Shown one piece after another: positions 61,396-64,000 of a stretch of DNA of 64,000 nt (position 1 is the first letter of the stretch; every line of letters starts with the position of its first letter). Both the position numbers and the translations under genes were made by a program. The notes beneath the pieces were generated by a model. The model ran no database searches. It was not told the origin of the DNA and was given only the letters and a program-made list of their open reading frames with translations. Source of the stretch: Natronomonas gomsonensis (GTDB lineage: Archaea > Halobacteriota > Halobacteria > Halobacteriales > Haloarculaceae); the NCBI RefSeq assembly GCF_024300825.1, contig NZ_CP101323.1, positions 3,162,001 through 3,226,000 of the forward strand, in the 5' to 3' direction.

Positions 61396-61480
61396 TCGGT
61401 CCTCCCCGATAGTTCGACACCGAGACTCAAGTTCGTTCCGGCCGGCTCGGTTGGAAAGTTGTGGTCTTCGGCCGGAACGA

Positions 61481-62287
61481 CTAGAACGCCAACTCCTCGG
61501 CTTTCTCCCACCGTGGTTCGAACTCGGTTCTGACGTTCCCGGCGAACTCCCGGTCTTTGAGGTCTATCATGGCGAACACCTCTTGGCTCTTCAGTGGGTG
61601 CGGCACCTCGATGACGACCTCGTTTTCGTCGACGAGGGTGAACGTCCCGGAGACGTTCTCGCTGGTCCGGACGGAGAAAGCGTCGTGTTCTGTCAGGGTA
61701 CTTCGGTAGCGCTCGCCGATGGATTCGGGGAGGATGGGAACGAGGTCGGGCCGCATCAGCAACTGCACATCGACGCCGCGGTCGAGGGCCTGACTCAACT
61801 CGTCGACGATGAGCGTGCCAACCTTGTCGATGTCGAAGAACTGCTCGGTGTACGTCGACAGCACCATCACGATTCTGGAGTCGGCCGCCGAGAGCCGTTC
61901 GACGAGGAGGTCGACGGTCTCCTCGGGGCCGACGGCGGCGGTCCAGAAGGTCTCCTCGACCGGTTCGGCGGTTTCGAGCTCGCCAGTGAGTTCGTCGACG
62001 ATGTTCTCGTACTGGCTGGCCTTCTCGTTGAGTTCGCGCTTCTTGTCGTCTAAAAGGCGGTCGAGTGCGGTCGTCGGCTCGACGGCGACGTACTTCTTCG
62101 GCCGAGAGGCCGACTGCGAGCGGACGAGGTTATACTGTTCGATGCTGTTGAGTACGTCGTATATCCGGCCCATCGGGACGTCGCTGACCCGTGACAACTC
62201 TTTGGCGGTTGTGGGGCCGGTTTTCAGCAGTGCTCGGTACGCCCGAGCCTCGTACTCGGACAATCCGAGGTCTCTGAGACTTGCCAT
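61481..62287 (-). CDS. TrmB-type transcriptional regulator
   Basis: The 268-residue protein has an N-terminal winged helix (LGLSEYEARAYRALLKTGPT then ELSRVSDVPMGRIYDVLNSI, about residues 6-60), a coiled-coil linker (about 78-110) and a C-terminal effector domain with STYTEQFFDI. TrmB regulators usually bind sugars or related ligands and repress or activate genes. ATG at 62287 is used; an ATG at 62320 is an alternative. The upstream region has an ATATAAAC box. Confidence 0.88.
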   Translation of the reverse strand: MASLRDLGLSEYEARAYRALLKTGPTTAKELSRVSDVPMGRIYDVLNSIEQYNLVRSQSASRPKKYVAVEPTTALDRLLDDKKRELNEKASQYENIVDELTGELETAEPVEETFWTAAVGPEETVDLLVERLSAADSRIVMVLSTYTEQFFDIDKVGTLIVDELSQALDRGVDVQLLMRPDLVPILPESIGERYRSTLTEHDAFSVRTSENVSGTFTLVDENEVVIEVPHPLKSQEVFAMIDLKDREFAGNVRTEFEPRWEKAEELAF

Positions 62288-62391
62288 TACTCGCCTCTCT
62301 CCCTCGGGGAATATAAACACATCGTAAGTTTAGGCACGGTTGGAGTTGTTGTTACGATAGACACACGTCCCCACGGAACGGAGCGCTTTCG

Positions 62392-64000
62392 TTAGGGACT
62401 CGGCCCTTCGGAGGCGCGTTCGAGGAGTTCGTCGGGAGTCTCCGCCGGAACCGTCTCGGTTCCGCTCCGAACGACGACCGCGTTTTCGCGGTCCCCGGGG
62501 ACGACCACCTTCTCGTGGTCGGCGATGCGGAGTGCGGCGCGGTGGAGGTCCGTCCCCGCGGCGGGCGTCCGGACGACGAGCGGGTCGTAGTGGGCGCGGG
62601 CAGAGGCGGCCGCGTAGCCGGCCACCTCGACGCCCATTCGGTCGTAGGCGCCGGCGAAAGACCCGAGCGCGTCCGTCGCGGCGGTTCGGTATCGGTCCTC
62701 GTCGGTCAGCGCCCACAAATCGAGGAGCGCGTCGGCCATCTCCGCGTTGGTCTCCAGTGGCCGGAGCGGTCGGTCGAGCAGTCCGGCACCCTTCGGGTCG
62801 CCGTCGAGGAACGCGCCGTCGTCGACGAGGCGGTCGATGGCGTCGTCGGCGACTTCGCGGGCCGGCGCGAGCCAGCCGTCGGGACCGGTCACCTGTGCGG
62901 CGGCGGTCAGTCCCGACAGCACCCGCGCGTGGTCGGCGAGCAATCCGGTTTCGCTATCCTCGCCGTCGAAGTGGGTGATGTGGCCGTCATCGACGAGCGT
63001 ATCGAGAATGAACTCCAGTGCCCGCTCGGCGTAGCGGGTCGCTCCCTCGTGGTCGGTGACGGCGGCGAAGCGGAACAGCGCCTCCGCGGCCATCCCGTTT
63101 CGGTCGGCGAAGACGGTCGTATCGACGTGTGGTGGGTCGGCCTCCTCGCGGTCGGTCGGTTCCAAGAGGTAGTAGTCGCTGTCGGCTTGGCTGGCGGCGA
63201 AGGCCTCGCCGGTCCACGCTGTCGTCGTCAGGTAGTCGACCGTCCCCTCGGCGGCGTTGTGATACGATTCCTCGCCGGTGTAGAGATACCCCGAGGTGAA
63301 CGCTCCGAGGAGGGCGGCGTTCTCGTCTGTGAGTTTCTCGCGGTGGGGTTCGCCCCAACTCCGGTTCTCCGCGAAGCGATAAAATCCGCCGTCGTAGGTG
63401 TCATAGAGGTGCGTCTGGACCGCTTCGAGCGTCCGCTTTGCCCGCTGTCGGTCGCGTTTGAGTGCGAACTCGATGGTTTGGGGAAGCGGGAACTTCGCGC
63501 CGGTTCCCCACCCGCCGAACTCCTCGTCGAAGGCGGCGGCGACCTGTTCGACCATGTGCGCCTCGATGTCGGCGGTCACCTCGCCGCTCGGGAGGGCCTC
63601 ACCGGACAGCGCCCGCGGGACGCTGCCCGCGGTCGCGCCCTTCGCATCCCAGGACTCCCGAACGCTGTCGAGCACCTGTCGCATCCCATCGAGGCCGAGA
63701 TACGTCGCCCCCGACAGCACCTCGCCGTCTGGCGTCAGGAACACCGTCGTCGGGAACCCGCCCATGTTGTACCGTTCCCGAACCCGGGGGTTGCGGTCGA
63801 TGTCGACGCGGACGGGGACGAAACTGTCGCCGATGTTGGCGGCCAGTTTCGGGTCCGAGTACGTCTCCTCGTCCATCCGGTGGCACCACTCACACCACGG
63901 CGCCGTCAGCGAACACAGTACGGGCTTGCCGGTACGGTCGGCGGCCTCGAACGGGTCGGGACCCCACTCGTGCCAATCGACGAGCGTGCCGTCTCGGAAG
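62392..64000 (-). CDS. DUF255 thioredoxin-fold protein (YyaL/SSP411-like), 5' end cut
   Basis: At least 535 residues are visible. The N-terminal thioredoxin-like domain has CEWCHRM with the CxxC pair near 63880, FEAADRTGKPVLCSL before it and NMGGFPTTVFLTPDG after. A long alpha/alpha barrel follows, with FGGWGTGAKFP, TYDGGFYRFAE and NGMAAEALFRFAAV. The family is widespread but its reaction is not established. The gene begins beyond the right edge. Confidence 0.9.
   Translation of the reverse strand, partial: FRDGTLVDWHEWGPDPFEAADRTGKPVLCSLTAPWCEWCHRMDEETYSDPKLAANIGDSFVPVRVDIDRNPRVRERYNMGGFPTTVFLTPDGEVLSGATYLGLDGMRQVLDSVRESWDAKGATAGSVPRALSGEALPSGEVTADIEAHMVEQVAAAFDEEFGGWGTGAKFPLPQTIEFALKRDRQRAKRTLEAVQTHLYDTYDGGFYRFAENRSWGEPHREKLTDENAALLGAFTSGYLYTGEESYHNAAEGTVDYLTTTAWTGEAFAASQADSDYYLLEPTDREEADPPHVDTTVFADRNGMAAEALFRFAAVTDHEGATRYAERALEFILDTLVDDGHITHFDGEDSETGLLADHARVLSGLTAAAQVTGPDGWLAPAREVADDAIDRLVDDGAFLDGDPKGAGLLDRPLRPLETNAEMADALLDLWALTDEDRYRTAATDALGSFAGAYDRMGVEVAGYAAASARAHYDPLVVRTPAAGTDLHRAALRIADHEKVVVPGDRENAVVVRSGTETVPAETPDELLERASEGPSP

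Noticed and set aside
1-64000. Defence system or replication origin in the window
   Set aside because: No Cas, restriction, toxin-antitoxin, Argonaute or Orc1/Cdc6 genes were seen; NurA and HerA are of the chromosomal repair type.

Overview
The window is chromosomal DNA from a halophilic archaeon (class Halobacteria). The evidence is GC-rich DNA with a very acidic proteome, Tat-type lipoprotein signals, GTG starts and ATGA/GTGA stop-start overlaps. The gene content agrees: CetZ tubulin, NurA and HerA, AhbAB heme synthesis, F420 genes, MptA, an intron-bearing tRNA-Met(CAT), and many small proteins known only from haloarchaea. The genus cannot be fixed from the sequence alone. No CRISPR array, rRNA, transposase, integrase or Orc1/Cdc6 gene was seen.

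Layout. Positions 1-4300 are the end of an integrated element next to tRNA-Val(GAC). It has a large HUH-type Rep, an HNH protein, a zinc-ribbon protein, an AT-rich control region with a small winged-helix-like gene, and a tightly overlapped minus-strand set (acidic protein, four-helix membrane protein, 36-aa membrane protein, start of a Tat-exported protein) that resembles the virion genes of pleolipoviruses. From 4.5 to 7 kb lie two related secreted acidic proteins in tandem. From 7.1 to 10.9 kb is trpDFEG, preceded by a palindromic putative operator. From 11.4 to 14.6 kb is a class II ribonucleotide reductase behind an unusually long untranslated region. From 14.6 to 24 kb are many small haloarchaeal proteins, an intron-containing tRNA-Met, DoxX, TVP38-like, EamA and CBS proteins. 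From 24 to 27 kb is a zinc/manganese-type ABC transporter with DtxR-like operator palindromes. From 27 to 31.2 kb are RNase H, a hairpin-rich spacer, then hemA-sirC-ahbAB (siroheme/heme).

From 32.4 to 37.4 kb CetZ, a membrane-anchored protein, CofC, CofG and CofH (coenzyme F420) are grouped. From 37.5 to 39.5 kb are thymidylate kinase, a small membrane protein and an isolated E1-alpha dehydrogenase subunit. From 39.6 to 46.2 kb is a potassium/RCK-rich area: TrkA, two stand-alone Lrp-type RAM domains, a TVGYGD channel and two membrane proteins ending in RCK_C domains, with nurA among them. From 46.2 to 53.2 kb are a ferredoxin and a dppABCDF peptide transporter whose binding protein is circularly permuted and whose two ATPases carry extra domains. 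From 53.2 to 64 kb are tRNA-Leu(TAA) followed by degenerate tRNA-end-like sequences, herA, a universal stress protein, a second hairpin array, a KaiC-like ATPase, NAD kinase, MptA, a PAS histidine kinase, a TrmB-type regulator and a DUF255 thioredoxin-fold protein cut by the window edge.

The strongest unusual points are the circularly permuted substrate-binding protein with its modified ATPases, the pleolipovirus-like element at tRNA-Val, the paired metal-regulator-like palindromes, the TGTAC palindrome in front of trpD, and two arrays of short hairpins between convergent genes.
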